The notes beneath the pieces are model-generated. The model searched no databases. It was given only the letters and a program-made list of their open reading frames with translations, and was not told the DNA's origin. Shown piece by piece: positions 52,056-61,672 of a stretch of DNA of 64,000 bases. Position 1 is the stretch's first letter; each line of letters begins with the position of its first letter. This DNA is from Steroidobacter gossypii (lineage in GTDB: Bacteria; Pseudomonadota; Gammaproteobacteria; Steroidobacterales; Steroidobacteraceae). The position numbers and the translations under genes were made by a program. The stretch is taken from the NCBI RefSeq assembly GCF_016801985.1, contig NZ_JAEVLS010000004.1, positions 434,001 to 498,000 of the forward strand, read 5' to 3'.

Positions 52056-53459
52056 TCAAAACGTGGTCATGGCCGACGCGTAGAAATAAGTGCTGTCGCC
52101 CTCCGATGGTGCATTCGGTGCGTGCTCCAGGAAGTGGCCGTGGGCGAGATGGGCGCCGCCGACTTCCAACACCAGATTGCCAGGGCGGGCGTTGTATTGA
52201 AGCAGCCACTCGAGTTGATGGCCGACGAAACTCCCGGAATCGCCGCTCGGGTCCTGCAATCGGGCCGTGGTGTATTGATCGCGATCGCTCGCCAGCCACA
52301 CCGCTCGATAGCCGAACATCCCCGCCACTTTCGGTAGCGGCTTGGCTTCAACCCGCAGGCCCGGAGAATTGATGTTGCTGCGAGCGAGCGCTCCATAGAT
52401 TCCGGTGTGTCCGAAGTCGAAGCGTCGCGAGCCGTACAGGGTGTCGAAACGGTTGTTCTCGTTATCCGTCGGATCTTCGTCGCCGCTCGCGTAGTCGTAA
52501 GAGAGCTCCAGGCGTGGAGACATTCTGGCGCGCCAGGTATAGCCGATCTCGCCGTGGAAGAAACCGGCGCGGTGCTGGAGATCGTTTCTATCGGCGGCCG
52601 CCGTGGTCAGCCGCGACGTGCCGAACTGATAGGCCGCTTCCGTCTCGAAGTCCCAGGATTGCGCGGCGGGCCTTCTGATGAGCCGAAAGCCCGGCGTATA
52701 AATATCTCGATCCGCCGCCGCGATGCCGGGCTGATCGCGCGAGCGCAACCCGAACCAGTAAGCCTCCGCGGTGGCGTGACCGACTGTCTCGGGAACTGCG
52801 CCGAACACACCCCACAGCGACACATCCGAGCTTTCGCGATCGAGCTCGTGGTCGTTGTCGAGCAAGGATTGCAAATCGGCAGGCCTGCGTTGCACGGGCA
52901 GTACATAGAAGGCACGCAACTCTTGTCCAACGGCGCCCTTCCACAGCGCGTGCACGCCCGTGTACGAATTCGTGGTGTTTCTGAAATTGTTGCGTGAAAC
53001 GAGCCGGCGCCCGCCCGGGTCGATGGTCATGCGACCGGCGCTCACATCCAGGCGGCCGCCCGGGGTAAACGCGTCGTTGAAGCGCATCCCCACCAACGCT
53101 TGCAGCGGCTCGAGCGTATTGACCGAGTCGGTGCCAATCGCGCTCCTGGAGTCGGCAAGACGTTGGCGCGAATCCTCCAACTCGAGCTGCGCGTAGAACG
53201 TATCCGTCGCGATGCGCGCACTCAGCAGCAGATGGCTGACGAAGATCTCATCGGAACCGCTGGCGTTGGCGCGGTAGGGATGGCTCAACGTTTCATAGCG
53301 AGCGCGATAGCTGCCTCCGATGCTGAGCCATTCCGGGGCGGCGAGCGCCTGTTCGAGACGCCAGGGCGTCGTGTCCTCCGCGGCGCTCGCCGCCCCCGTC
53401 CATCCAGTGGCCAATGCGATCGATGCAACACCGAAACGCAGCCCGCTTTCGCCGACCAT
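52056..53459 (-). CDS. Alginate-export-family outer-membrane protein (AlgE-like porin)
   Basis: About 467 aa from the ATG at 53459 (MVGESGLRFGVASIALATGWTGAASA signal). The barrel shows the alginate_exp family pattern: LSIGGSYRARYETLSHPYR, LLLSARIATDTFYAQLELEDSRQ, RNNFRNTTNSYTGVHALW, LELSYDYASGDEDPTDNENNRFDTLYGSRRF and a C-terminal aromatic (SAMTTF). The family covers AlgE-like channels and related selective porins. No alginate biosynthesis genes are adjacent, so a sugar- or aromatic-acid-uptake porin is as likely. Confidence 0.85.
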   Translation of the reverse strand: MVGESGLRFGVASIALATGWTGAASAAEDTTPWRLEQALAAPEWLSIGGSYRARYETLSHPYRANASGSDEIFVSHLLLSARIATDTFYAQLELEDSRQRLADSRSAIGTDSVNTLEPLQALVGMRFNDAFTPGGRLDVSAGRMTIDPGGRRLVSRNNFRNTTNSYTGVHALWKGAVGQELRAFYVLPVQRRPADLQSLLDNDHELDRESSDVSLWGVFGAVPETVGHATAEAYWFGLRSRDQPGIAAADRDIYTPGFRLIRRPAAQSWDFETEAAYQFGTSRLTTAAADRNDLQHRAGFFHGEIGYTWRARMSPRLELSYDYASGDEDPTDNENNRFDTLYGSRRFDFGHTGIYGALARSNINSPGLRVEAKPLPKVAGMFGYRAVWLASDRDQYTTARLQDPSGDSGSFVGHQLEWLLQYNARPGNLVLEVGGAHLAHGHFLEHAPNAPSEGDSTYFYASAMTTF

Positions 53460-53569
53460 AGTCTGTCTCGCCAAGTCCGCCGCTGTATACGGCACAACAT
53501 AGCGATTATCGCGCGTTCTGCGCGACAAAACCGTGATGCGCGGCGGATCGTGGCCGGACTACGGCGCGA

Positions 53570-54094
53570 TCAAGGCATCGTTTCGTAACGGATGTTGGCG
53601 ATCGAGTACTTCAGGTCGCTCACGCAGCTCCAGAATCCACCCACCGCGGGGTGCAGACCCAACTGGGCGCAGGACAGCTCGGCACGCTCGTCCTGTTGCG
53701 CCTGGCTCATGCTGAAATACGACTGCCAGGGCTGAGCCTCGGGCACCGAGGCGAGCCGCAATCCTGCGCCGTCGGCACGGACCGTTGCCCGCCGGGTCGT
53801 CACAACGCACTTCGCGTGCTCTGCAGTCCCACGCGTCAAGCCTTGTTGTTCGCATGACTGATCGGCCTGCGCCGTCAGTTGAGCGTCCTGCAGCCTTCGC
53901 ATGGTGTCCGCAAGACTGCCGCCACATGCTTCGAACTCGGGCCCGACCCGCAGCCCCATGATCTGCTGGCAGGTCTGCCGCACCATCGTGGCGCTGCCAT
54001 CGTCCAGGCCGTAGTTGCTCGGGAAGCTGGCGCAGCCGAGCAATCCGAAAGCGGGAGCGATCAGCGCGGCTTTGGCGATCGATCGAATCAACAT
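53570..54094 (-). CDS. Cysteine-containing lipoprotein, unknown function
   Basis: A 174-aa protein with lipobox LLGC at about residues 18-21 (MLIRSIAKAALIAPAFGLLGC). The mature part has six Cys (QTCQQI, EACGG, DQSCEQQ, AKCVV, LSCAQ, WSCVSD), consistent with three disulfides, and mostly helical character. I do not recognise the family. It shares orientation with the following small protein, with 47 bp between. Confidence 0.65.
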   Translation of the reverse strand: MLIRSIAKAALIAPAFGLLGCASFPSNYGLDDGSATMVRQTCQQIMGLRVGPEFEACGGSLADTMRRLQDAQLTAQADQSCEQQGLTRGTAEHAKCVVTTRRATVRADGAGLRLASVPEAQPWQSYFSMSQAQQDERAELSCAQLGLHPAVGGFWSCVSDLKYSIANIRYETMP

Positions 54095-54141
54095 GATGGG
54101 TTTCCTATCGGAGGTCGGTATCGAGCCGGTGCTCGCCCTGA

Positions 54142-54438
54142 TCAGTCACCGCTCTTGCTGGAGGGGCTCTCGGTCTCCCGAGAGCCTTTGGACATCGCCT
54201 CACCGTCGCAGACGGTGACCTCACGCTCTTCGAAGCGCGCCTGTCGCGCCGGCCGGGGTCCTTTCGGCCACACAGCGACACGCTTGGTTTCCTGACGGCA
54301 GGACGGGTTGGCGCTGCGATCGGTTGCCTGCGCGGCGCTCGTCATCAATCCGCCGCACAGGCCGAGCACAGCGAGGCTGGTCGAGAGCGCGGTTCGGAAC
54401 GACGCACGATGACCCTGGGCACGATGCTTTGTGTTCAT
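54142..54438 (-). CDS. Small secreted hypothetical protein (98 aa)
   Basis: A 98-aa protein from the ATG at 54438, which has AGGAG 7 nt upstream. A signal peptide (residues about 1-40, TALSTSLAVLGLCGGLMTSAAQA) precedes a short mature part rich in Arg, Lys, Glu and Ser with two Cys (NPSCRQET and VTVCDG). Seems intrinsically flexible. Unknown family. Located 23 bp after the SulP gene start, on the same strand, so transcribed downstream of nothing obvious. Confidence 0.5.
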   Translation of the reverse strand: MNTKHRAQGHRASFRTALSTSLAVLGLCGGLMTSAAQATDRSANPSCRQETKRVAVWPKGPRPARQARFEEREVTVCDGEAMSKGSRETESPSSKSGD

Positions 54439-54461
54439 GCTTGCTCCTAACGAATGTTTGC

Positions 54462-56012
54462 TCACGCCGTCGCGACTTCCAGCAGACGACGATGCAGGTT
54501 GCTGGCGTGCTGGTGATCCACACCCGCCACTTCCAGCTGCGTGCCGGCCTTGCGGCGCCGCTGAATCCAGTCGGCGAGCACTTCGGCGCAGGTGTGATCC
54601 AGCTGCGCGAGTCCCGCAAGATTCAGGCGCACGCGGCTGTCGCGCGGCAGGTTGTCCAGAATGTTGGTGAGGCCCGGCAGGCTCAGGAACGTCGCGCGCC
54701 CCTGCAGCTGCAGCTCGACGTGCGCGTCATGACGATCGACCTGCACGTCCAGCTTCAGATTGCGCAGGTGAGGCAGCAGCTCGACCAGCGACAACACCAG
54801 GCCGGTGAGCACGCCGGTCAACAAGTCGGTGGTGACCACCATGAACAGTGTGCTGGCCCAGATCAGCGCGGGCATCACGCCGTAGTGCTGGTAGAGATGT
54901 TTTACGTGATCCAGGCTCACCAGACGCCAGCCGGTCACCACCAGCACGCCAGCGAGCGAGGCCATCGGAATCTCACGCAACAACCACGGCAGGCCGAGCA
55001 CGAACGCCAGGATCCAGACGCCGTGCATGATGGTAGAGGCGCGCGTCATCGCTCCCGCCTGCACGTTCGCCGAGCTACGCACGATGACGCCGGTCATCGG
55101 CAGTGCGCCGACGGCGCCACACAGGAAGTTGCCGACGCCCTGCGCACGCAGCTCCTTGTTGTAATCGGTGCGAACGCCGTCGTGCATGCGATCGACGGCC
55201 GCGGCCGATAGCAAGGTTTCGGCGCTGGCGATGAAGGCCACCGCCAGCGCGGTCGCGATGAACTGCGGACTCAGCAGATCGGTGAAGCCGGCCCAGGTCG
55301 GCCAGCTCAGGCTGGAGAAGATGGATTCAGGAACGTTGACGCGCGTGAGGTTCAGCTGCAGCCCGTACGCGACCAGCGTGGCGAGCACGACGCCGACCAG
55401 CGCGCCGGGAATCAGCCGCATGCTGGTGGGACGGAAACGTTCCCAAGCCAGCATCGAGAGGATGGTGATGATGCCGGCCGTGAAGGCGCTCGCAGTCGAG
55501 TGCGATTCGGTGAACAGCCGCCACAGCGAGACCGGAATGGCCAGCAGATTCTCCACGCCGTTGGGCTTGGGCAGATCGTCGAACAGCACATGGAACTGGC
55601 CGATCAGGATCAGGATGCCGATGCCCGCCAGCATGCCGTGCACGACCGCCGGCGAAATGGCGCGGAACCAGCCGCCGAGGCGCGCCACACCTGCGAAGAA
55701 CTGAATCGCGCCGGCTATCAACAGAATCGGACCCAACGCCATCATGCCGTACTGGCGCACCAGCTCGAACACGATGACGGCAAGGCCCGCAGCCGGGCCG
55801 CTGACCTGCAGTGGCGAGCCCGCGAGCGCACCGACGACGATGCCGCCGATGATGCCCGTGATCAGGCCCTTCTCCGGCGGCACGCCGGAGGCGACGGCAA
55901 TGCCCATGCACAAGGGCATCGCCACGAGAAACACCACGATCGACGCGGTCAAGTCGCGCACGAATACGTTCTGACGGGACAACGCTCCCGTCGGGCTGGT
56001 ACCCGAGGTCAT
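54462..56012 (-). CDS. SulP-family anion (probable bicarbonate/sulfate) transporter with STAS domain
   Basis: A 516-aa integral membrane protein. The SulP core shows VASGVPPEKGLITGIIGGIVVGALAGSPLQVSGPAAGL, and the C-terminal STAS domain (residues about 410-500) has FLSLPGLTNILDNLPRDSRVRLNLAGLAQLDHTCAEVLADWIQ. Its stop region precedes nothing on its strand; its start lies 11 bp after the stop of the beta-carbonic-anhydrase gene, so they form a pair. That pairing favours bicarbonate uptake, as in other SulP-CA loci, over sulfate. Confidence 0.9.
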   Translation of the reverse strand: MTSGTSPTGALSRQNVFVRDLTASIVVFLVAMPLCMGIAVASGVPPEKGLITGIIGGIVVGALAGSPLQVSGPAAGLAVIVFELVRQYGMMALGPILLIAGAIQFFAGVARLGGWFRAISPAVVHGMLAGIGILILIGQFHVLFDDLPKPNGVENLLAIPVSLWRLFTESHSTASAFTAGIITILSMLAWERFRPTSMRLIPGALVGVVLATLVAYGLQLNLTRVNVPESIFSSLSWPTWAGFTDLLSPQFIATALAVAFIASAETLLSAAAVDRMHDGVRTDYNKELRAQGVGNFLCGAVGALPMTGVIVRSSANVQAGAMTRASTIMHGVWILAFVLGLPWLLREIPMASLAGVLVVTGWRLVSLDHVKHLYQHYGVMPALIWASTLFMVVTTDLLTGVLTGLVLSLVELLPHLRNLKLDVQVDRHDAHVELQLQGRATFLSLPGLTNILDNLPRDSRVRLNLAGLAQLDHTCAEVLADWIQRRRKAGTQLEVAGVDHQHASNLHRRLLEVATA

Positions 56013-56023
56013 TTGTGACTACC

Positions 56024-56716
56024 TCAGGCGATGCGATCTAACGTCTGATGCGCAGCAAGCCGGGCGGCGTGCGGAAGCGCGATCGGCAGCGGCTGGTCGT
56101 CTCTGACCACGCTGAAATTTCCGCTCTCTCCGTCGAGCGCTTGAATGGCGCCCGTATGGATGTCGACATACCACCCGTGCAGAGCGAGCGTGCCGCGAGC
56201 GATGCCGGCGGCGACCGAAGGATGCGTGCGCAAATGCGCCAGCTGACAAACGACGTTCTCGAGGGTGAGCACGCGCAGACGATCTTTATGCGGCAGCTCC
56301 GGATAACAAGTGCGCACCACGCCTTCGGCGGCGTGCGAGTGACGCAACCAGGCAGCGACGTTGGGCATTGCATCGAGCGCGCCGGGCTTCAACAGCCCTT
56401 CCATCGCGCCGCAGCCCGAGTGGCCGCACACGATGATGTCGGTGACGCCGAGCGCGATCACGGCATATTCGACGGCCGAGGACACGCCACCGTTCATCTG
56501 TGCAAACGGCGGCACGATGTTGCCGGCATTGCGCGTGACGAACAGGTCGCCAGGCTCGGCTTGCAGGATGAGCTCCGGAACGATGCGCGAGTCCGCGCAC
56601 GAAATCATCAGAGCTTTGGGACTCTGGCCATTGGTGGCCAGGCGGTTGTACAGGTCGGCATGCCGTGCAAAGACATGCTTTTCGAACTTGAAAACGCGGC
56701 CAATGACTTCGTTCAT
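56024..56716 (-). CDS. can-like: Beta-type carbonic anhydrase
   Basis: A 230-aa beta-carbonic anhydrase. The zinc and active-site residues are present: CADSR (ALMISCADSRIVPE), and HxxC in CGHSGCGAMEGLLKPG. The GNAGN-type motif is here RNAGNIVPP. It interconverts CO2 and bicarbonate. Transcribed just before the SulP transporter, an arrangement that supplies or traps bicarbonate. Confidence 0.95.
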   Translation of the reverse strand: MNEVIGRVFKFEKHVFARHADLYNRLATNGQSPKALMISCADSRIVPELILQAEPGDLFVTRNAGNIVPPFAQMNGGVSSAVEYAVIALGVTDIIVCGHSGCGAMEGLLKPGALDAMPNVAAWLRHSHAAEGVVRTCYPELPHKDRLRVLTLENVVCQLAHLRTHPSVAAGIARGTLALHGWYVDIHTGAIQALDGESGNFSVVRDDQPLPIALPHAARLAAHQTLDRIA

Positions 56717-56810
56717 TCAACACCTCGACAGTGATACGAGGCCCGCCGACTCATCCAGCAGGGCCGATACAAGAGTGCCGAGGTTTTTTTTCCCGTCTGC
56801 AGCGGGTTCG

Positions 56811-58178
56811 TTACAAAGTGTTGCTGGGCAGAGCGCCGAGCTGAGTATTGGTGAGGCGCGCCGGCCAGGTCTGGCGGGGCAGCACGATTTGAGCGCACAG
56901 GCCGCCTTGCGGGCGATTGCTCAAGATCAGCTTGCCGCCCGCCGCGGCGATCGCACGCACCGCGATGGGAATGCCCAGGCCCACGCCGGAAGTGTTTCGT
57001 TGCCGCGCCGGGTCCAGGCGCTGAAACGGAATCAGCACGCGCTGCATATCCGCCTCCGGAATGCCAGGCCCGTCGTCCTCCACGAAAATGCGAATCACGC
57101 TGTCATCCACCGTAAATCTCACGGAGGCATGATCGCCGTACTGAACCGCATTGTTGGTGAGATTGCTCAAGGCGCGCTTGAACTCGACCAGTCGCAAAGT
57201 GGCGTCACAATGCTCCGGGCCTTCGTAGGTGATGTCGAAGCCGCGATCCTGCAGATCGTCGACCACGGTCGTGACCAGCACGGCGAGATCGACCAGCACC
57301 GGCTTCTCGGAATGATCGTCGCCGCGGAAGTAGGTCAGCAGCGAATCGAGCATCAGCTCCATTTCGTCCAGATCGTGCGTGAGCGTGTTGCGCATTTCCG
57401 CATCGTCGACGCAATCGACGCTCAGTCGCAGTCGCGCCAGCGGCGTTCGCAGATCGTGCCCGACCGCGGCCAACGCTTCGGTGCGGTCCTTGATCATGGT
57501 GACGATGCGAGTCTGCATGTCGTTATAGGCGCGGATGAGATGGCGGAATTCGGCCGGCCCCTGCTCCGGCAAGATGGACGAGTCGCCATAACCTACGCGC
57601 GTCACGGCTTGGGCCAACAAACCCAGCGGTCGCAGAATGACGCGCAGGGTCACCAGCGCGATGATCACCAGCGCGATCATCGGCAAACTGGCGATCAGGA
57701 TACCGCGCAGTTTCAGCGGCCATTTGCCCACCAGATCCTGCGCCCTGAAATGCAGCCAGGTGCCGTCGGAGAGTTGCAGCGAGCCGCTCACTTCGGTGGC
57801 CTCGCCCGGCGAGCCGAGATGCAGCCGCAGATCCTTGCCGGCCAGGCTCGGCTCCCACACCACCATCTGCCGGTGCATCTGGGTGAGCGCGTCGGAGCGT
57901 GCACCCGGCTCGATGGGCTGTCGAAACCAGCCGAGCTTGAAATGTTCGGTGGACGCGTATTCGACGATCCGCGCCCGTCGCGCCGGATCTTCACCCTCCA
58001 GCATTCTGGAGACGACCACGATGTGCTCGGAGGTGCGGCGCGCTTCTTCTTCTCGAATGCTGAAGCGACTGGTGCCCTCGTACACGAGGGTGTTGAGACT
58101 CAGGCCGATGACGCCCGTCAACGCGACCACCGCGAGCACGCGTCCGACTGCGCCGGGCGGAACCAGTTTGACGCGCAT
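56811..58178 (-). CDS. Sensor histidine kinase, EnvZ-like
   Basis: A 455-aa kinase. Two transmembrane helices (about residues 12-32 and 160-185) bracket a periplasmic sensor of about 130 residues. A HAMP follows (LRPLGLLAQAVTRVGYGDSS), then the H-box AAVGHDLRTPLARLRL (His near 242), N-box LSNLTNNAVQYGD, G1 VEDDGPGIPEADMQRVLIPF and G2 SGVGLGIPIAVRAI. Located one base after the response regulator stop; the two form an OmpR/EnvZ-type pair. Signal unknown. Confidence 0.93.
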   Translation of the reverse strand: MRVKLVPPGAVGRVLAVVALTGVIGLSLNTLVYEGTSRFSIREEEARRTSEHIVVVSRMLEGEDPARRARIVEYASTEHFKLGWFRQPIEPGARSDALTQMHRQMVVWEPSLAGKDLRLHLGSPGEATEVSGSLQLSDGTWLHFRAQDLVGKWPLKLRGILIASLPMIALVIIALVTLRVILRPLGLLAQAVTRVGYGDSSILPEQGPAEFRHLIRAYNDMQTRIVTMIKDRTEALAAVGHDLRTPLARLRLSVDCVDDAEMRNTLTHDLDEMELMLDSLLTYFRGDDHSEKPVLVDLAVLVTTVVDDLQDRGFDITYEGPEHCDATLRLVEFKRALSNLTNNAVQYGDHASVRFTVDDSVIRIFVEDDGPGIPEADMQRVLIPFQRLDPARQRNTSGVGLGIPIAVRAIAAAGGKLILSNRPQGGLCAQIVLPRQTWPARLTNTQLGALPSNTL

Positions 58179-58179
58179 A

Positions 58180-58890
58180 TCAGCCGTGCGTCACATCGGC
58201 CGTCAACATGTATCCGACACCGCGCACGGTGACGATCGGGGCCGATTGGCCGGCGCTCGACAGCTTGCGTCGCAGGCGGCTGACGAGCACGTCGATGCTG
58301 CGATCCGAGGAATCGCCGAGTCGGACGCGTGACAGCTCGATGAGCCGCTCACGCCCCAGCACACGCTGCGGACTGCCGATGAAGCTCGCGAGCAGATCGA
58401 ACTCGGCGCCGGTGAGCTCGATGCTGGCGCCGCTCGGCGAGAACACGGCGCGCCGACGCATGTCGACCGCCCAGCCCGCGAATTGCACTCTTTCGGGGCT
58501 CGAATCGCTGCTGCCGCTCTCCTGCGGGCGACGACGCAGCACGGCGCGCACTCGCGCGATCAGCTCACGCGTGCCGAAGGGTTTGGGAATGTAGTCGTCC
58601 GCGCCCAGCTCCAGCCCGATGACCCGGTCCGTCTCGTCCACCTTGGCGCTGATGAAAATGATGGGCACGTCGCCGCGCGTGCGAATCTCGCGGCACAGGT
58701 CGATGCCGTTCTTGCCAGGGAGCATCACGTCGAGAATGATCAGGTCGACCGGGCGCTGCTCGAGTGAATTCCACATCTCCGCCCCCGTGGAAGCCTGGAA
58801 AACGGCGAAGCCGTTTTGCTGAAGGGCGCGTGCAATCAGTACTCTAAGTCCCGGATCGTCCTCGACGACGAGGACAGCTGGCGCAGTCAT
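58180..58890 (-). CDS. OmpR-family response regulator
   Basis: A 236-aa regulator. Receiver domain with the acidic pair VVEDDPGLR, phospho-acceptor Asp near 55 (VDLIILDVMLPGKNG) and Lys in FISAKVDET; C-terminal winged helix (GAEFDLLASFIGSPQRVLGRERLIELSRVRLGDSSDRSIDVLVSRLRRKL). Transcribed first in the operon with the histidine kinase. Confidence 0.95.
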   Translation of the reverse strand: MTAPAVLVVEDDPGLRVLIARALQQNGFAVFQASTGAEMWNSLEQRPVDLIILDVMLPGKNGIDLCREIRTRGDVPIIFISAKVDETDRVIGLELGADDYIPKPFGTRELIARVRAVLRRRPQESGSSDSSPERVQFAGWAVDMRRRAVFSPSGASIELTGAEFDLLASFIGSPQRVLGRERLIELSRVRLGDSSDRSIDVLVSRLRRKLSSAGQSAPIVTVRGVGYMLTADVTHG

Positions 58891-59064
58891 GTGACGTTCA
58901 ACGGCTCATCCGCTCAATAGAAACCCGCACATCTAGCATGTTCGGACGCCGGTCCGTCAACCGGTTCGGACGCAAATCAGATTTTCGAGGGACCGGGGGA
59001 ACTTGCGCGACGGACCCCGGGTCTTAGAGCAGTTTGCGCACACTTCACCGCCCGATCCTGCAGC

Positions 59065-59949
59065 ATGTCGCTCAATCCCCGCCTCGGCACCGGCAGAATC
59101 CGCTCGCGCAACGACCATGCTGAGGCGCTCCATCGGGCCGAATGGTCGGGCTCGCAGCTGGTGTTCGACCACAGCCACTGGAGCTGCGAAGCCGCCGACC
59201 TGCGCTGGTCGGCCCCGCACCACTTGATCGTGCTCACCGAGAGCGGCACGACCGAGCGCACCAAAACCATCGCCGACGGCGAGCTGGTCTACGACGGCCG
59301 CGATCAACCCGGCGCGTTGACATTCGTACCCGCCAACGTCGAGCGCGTGGGCGCCTATCGGCACGCCCGACTCAACTACTCGGCGCTGTGGATTGCACCG
59401 AACCTGCAACTGGCGGGCTGTGACGATCCGTCCTCGCTGCCTGTTTTCATCAATCGCTCGGATGCTGTGATCCGCACCTTGCTTTGCTCGCTCAGCTCCG
59501 ACCTGTCGCGCGGCTTCAGACCTGAGACAGTCTATGTCGAGCACCTGGCGGCGTTGGTGTTGATGCGCATCCGTGCGATGGATGGCGCTAAATTGCACAC
59601 GCGACGTCATGGCAAGCTCGGTGCAAAGACTTTCGCCACCGTGCGCGACTACATCGAAACTCACATTGCCACGGACATCTCGTTGAGCGATCTGGCATCC
59701 CTGGTCGGCATGAAGGCAGATACGTTCGCGCGCCGTTTCAAGGCGACCACCGGATTGCCTCCTTATGCCTATGTTCTCGAACGGCGGACGCGTCGCGCGG
59801 CAGAGCTGCTCAGCCGGACCGACTTGCCCGTCAGCGTGGTGGCGCATTCGCTGGGCTACTCCAGTCAGAGTCACTTGACAGCCACGCTGCGTCGAACTCA
59901 TGGAGTGACGCCGCGCGCGTTGCGTGCAGCCCGCGATCCGGAAAACTGA
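59065..59949 (+). CDS. AraC-family transcriptional regulator
   Basis: A 294-aa regulator. An N-terminal cupin-like sensing domain of about 180 residues (HHLIVLTESGTTERTKTIADGELVYDGRDQPGALTFVPANVERVG) and a C-terminal AraC HTH (AVRDYIETHIATDISLSDLASLVGMKADTFARRFKATTGLPPYAYVLERRTRRAAELL, VVAHSLGYSSQSHLTATLRRTHGVTPRAL). It lies 79 bp upstream of the molybdenum-enzyme operon in the same direction and probably controls it. An overlapping minus-strand frame (58957-60111) is a shadow. Confidence 0.92.
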   Translation: MSLNPRLGTGRIRSRNDHAEALHRAEWSGSQLVFDHSHWSCEAADLRWSAPHHLIVLTESGTTERTKTIADGELVYDGRDQPGALTFVPANVERVGAYRHARLNYSALWIAPNLQLAGCDDPSSLPVFINRSDAVIRTLLCSLSSDLSRGFRPETVYVEHLAALVLMRIRAMDGAKLHTRRHGKLGAKTFATVRDYIETHIATDISLSDLASLVGMKADTFARRFKATTGLPPYAYVLERRTRRAAELLSRTDLPVSVVAHSLGYSSQSHLTATLRRTHGVTPRALRAARDPEN

Positions 59950-60028
59950 CAGTTTTCCGGTTTCCTGAAAGACACGCACCCCCGCGCGCTCGGACACTTG
60001 GCTCCGCCACTGATGCGGAGACCTTGAT

Positions 60029-60685
60029 ATGTCCGAGCAGGACGACAACGCCCTGTTGACTCGCCGTGCCCTGCTCGAAGGCAGCGCGGCAAGCGCCCTG
60101 CTGCTGACCACCGGGATGCCGTTGCGATCCGAAGCTGCGGCCGCCGATGAAGTTTCTTTCGCCGTTCACACGAACGTAGTCACATTGCGCATCAACGCGC
60201 ACGACTCGACGCTCAATCTCGATAGCCGGACGACGTTGCTGGACGTGCTGCGACATCAGCTCGGCCTGACCGGCGTCAAGAAAGGTTGCGACCATGGCCA
60301 GTGCGGCGCATGTACCGTGCTCGTCAATGGCCGGCGCATCAATGCGTGCCTCACGCTCGCCGTGATGCATGAGAACGACGAGATCACCACCATCGAAGGT
60401 CTCGCGTCCGGCGAGCGGCTCCATCCGCTGCAGTCGGCATTCATCGCGCACGACGGGTTTCAATGCGGCTATTGCACGCCGGGCCAGATCTGTTCGGCCG
60501 CCGGCATGCTCGAAGAAGCGCGTCGCGGCTGGCCGAGCCATGCGACGCACAACCTGTGCGCCGCCAATATTCCTTTGACCGATGAGGAAATCCGCGAGCG
60601 CATGAGCGGCAATCTATGCCGCTGCGCCGCCTATCCAAACATCGTGAAGGCCATCGCGGCGGCGGCGCACGAGGCGCGGCAATGA
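60029..60685 (+). CDS. paoA-like: Aldehyde/xanthine dehydrogenase 2Fe-2S subunit, Tat-exported (PaoA-like)
   Basis: A 218-aa protein with a twin-arginine signal ([19 protein letters not shown]). Both [2Fe-2S] clusters are visible: [21 protein letters not shown] and [14 protein letters not shown]...[13 protein letters not shown]. It closely follows the E. coli PaoA/YagT layout. ATGA overlap with the FAD subunit gene. The Tat signal means the complex assembles in the cytoplasm and acts in the periplasm. Confidence 0.93.
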   Translation: MSEQDDNALLTRRALLEGSAASALLLTTGMPLRSEAAAADEVSFAVHTNVVTLRINAHDSTLNLDSRTTLLDVLRHQLGLTGVKKGCDHGQCGACTVLVNGRRINACLTLAVMHENDEITTIEGLASGERLHPLQSAFIAHDGFQCGYCTPGQICSAAGMLEEARRGWPSHATHNLCAANIPLTDEEIRERMSGNLCRCAAYPNIVKAIAAAAHEARQ

Positions 60686-61665
60686 AATCCTTCCTGTATG
60701 AGCGCGCCACAACCACACAGCAGGCGGTGGACGCGCTGGCCAAACGGCTGGACGCAAAGCTCATCGCAGGTGGCACCAATCTGCTCGATCTCATGAAGCT
60801 CGAGATCGAACAGCCCAGGCACCTCATCGATGTCAACTCGCTGCCGCTTTCGAGCATCGAGCCGTTGCCGGGCGGCGCACTGCGCATCGGCGCACTCGTT
60901 CGCAATAGCGATCTCGCGGCCGATTCGAGGATTCGGCGTGAGTATCCACTGCTAAGTCAGGCGCTGCTCGCCGGCGCGTCCGGTCAGATTCGTAACCAAG
61001 CGACGACCGCCGGTAACCTGCTACAACGAACGCGGTGTTATTACTTCTACGATCCGCGCATGCCGTGTAACAAGCGTGTTCCAGGCTCGGGCTGTGCGGC
61101 GCTGAACGGATTCAATCGCATCCATGCAGTGCTCGGCGCGAGCGACCACTGCATCGCGACGCATCCGTCGGATATGGCCGTTGCTATGACGGCGCTCGAC
61201 GCTCGAGTAGAGACTTTGAGCGCGGCAGGCGCCCGAAGCTTTCCGATCGATCAGCTGTATCGCCCTCCTGGAAGCACTCCACACGTCGAGACTTCGCTCG
61301 CTCAGGGCGAGATGATCACGAGCGTCACACTGCCACCTCCGCCGCCCGGCCGTCAGATGTACCGCAAGGTGCGCGATCGGGCGTCCTTCGCCTTTGCTCT
61401 GGTCGCCGTCGCTACAATCATCGACGCCGACAGTGTAGCAGTGCGTAACGCTCGAATCGCCTTTGGCGGCGTCGCGCCCAAACCCTGGCGCGGCATAGTC
61501 GCCGAGCAGGCACTTCTATCAGCACGCCCCTCGCGCGACGCGCTCGAACAGATCGCAGAGATCGCGCTTGCAGACGCAAGGTCGCAAAAACACAACGCAT
61601 TCAAAGTACCGTTGGCGAAACGCACTCTCATGCATGCGATCGCGGAGTCCACGCGCGATGGCTGA
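60682..61665 (+). CDS. paoB-like: FAD-binding subunit of molybdenum hydroxylase (PaoB-like)
   Basis: About 327 aa from the ATG at 60682. The FAD-binding segment [24 protein letters not shown] and the CO-dehydrogenase-flavoprotein-type C-terminus are present. A four-Cys segment, RCYYFYDP...[15 protein letters not shown]...[15 protein letters not shown], matches the additional [4Fe-4S] site known from PaoB, which distinguishes this subgroup from ordinary xanthine dehydrogenases. Lacks its own signal; exported with the Tat subunit. Confidence 0.92.
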   Translation: MKSFLYERATTTQQAVDALAKRLDAKLIAGGTNLLDLMKLEIEQPRHLIDVNSLPLSSIEPLPGGALRIGALVRNSDLAADSRIRREYPLLSQALLAGASGQIRNQATTAGNLLQRTRCYYFYDPRMPCNKRVPGSGCAALNGFNRIHAVLGASDHCIATHPSDMAVAMTALDARVETLSAAGARSFPIDQLYRPPGSTPHVETSLAQGEMITSVTLPPPPPGRQMYRKVRDRASFAFALVAVATIIDADSVAVRNARIAFGGVAPKPWRGIVAEQALLSARPSRDALEQIAEIALADARSQKHNAFKVPLAKRTLMHAIAESTRDG

Positions 61666-61672
61666 AAGGAAC

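Noticed and set aside
56784-56791. Run of eight T near 56784 as a rho-independent terminator
   Set aside because: On the relevant (minus) strand it is an A-run, with no stable GC stem immediately before it; no plus-strand gene ends here.
56361-58232. 623-codon plus-strand frame opposite carbonic anhydrase and histidine kinase
   Set aside because: Spans two genes on the other strand with clear catalytic motifs; no start signal.
58957-60111. 384-codon minus-strand frame over the AraC gene
   Set aside because: The plus-strand AraC protein has an intact helix-turn-helix domain; the reverse frame has shadow composition.
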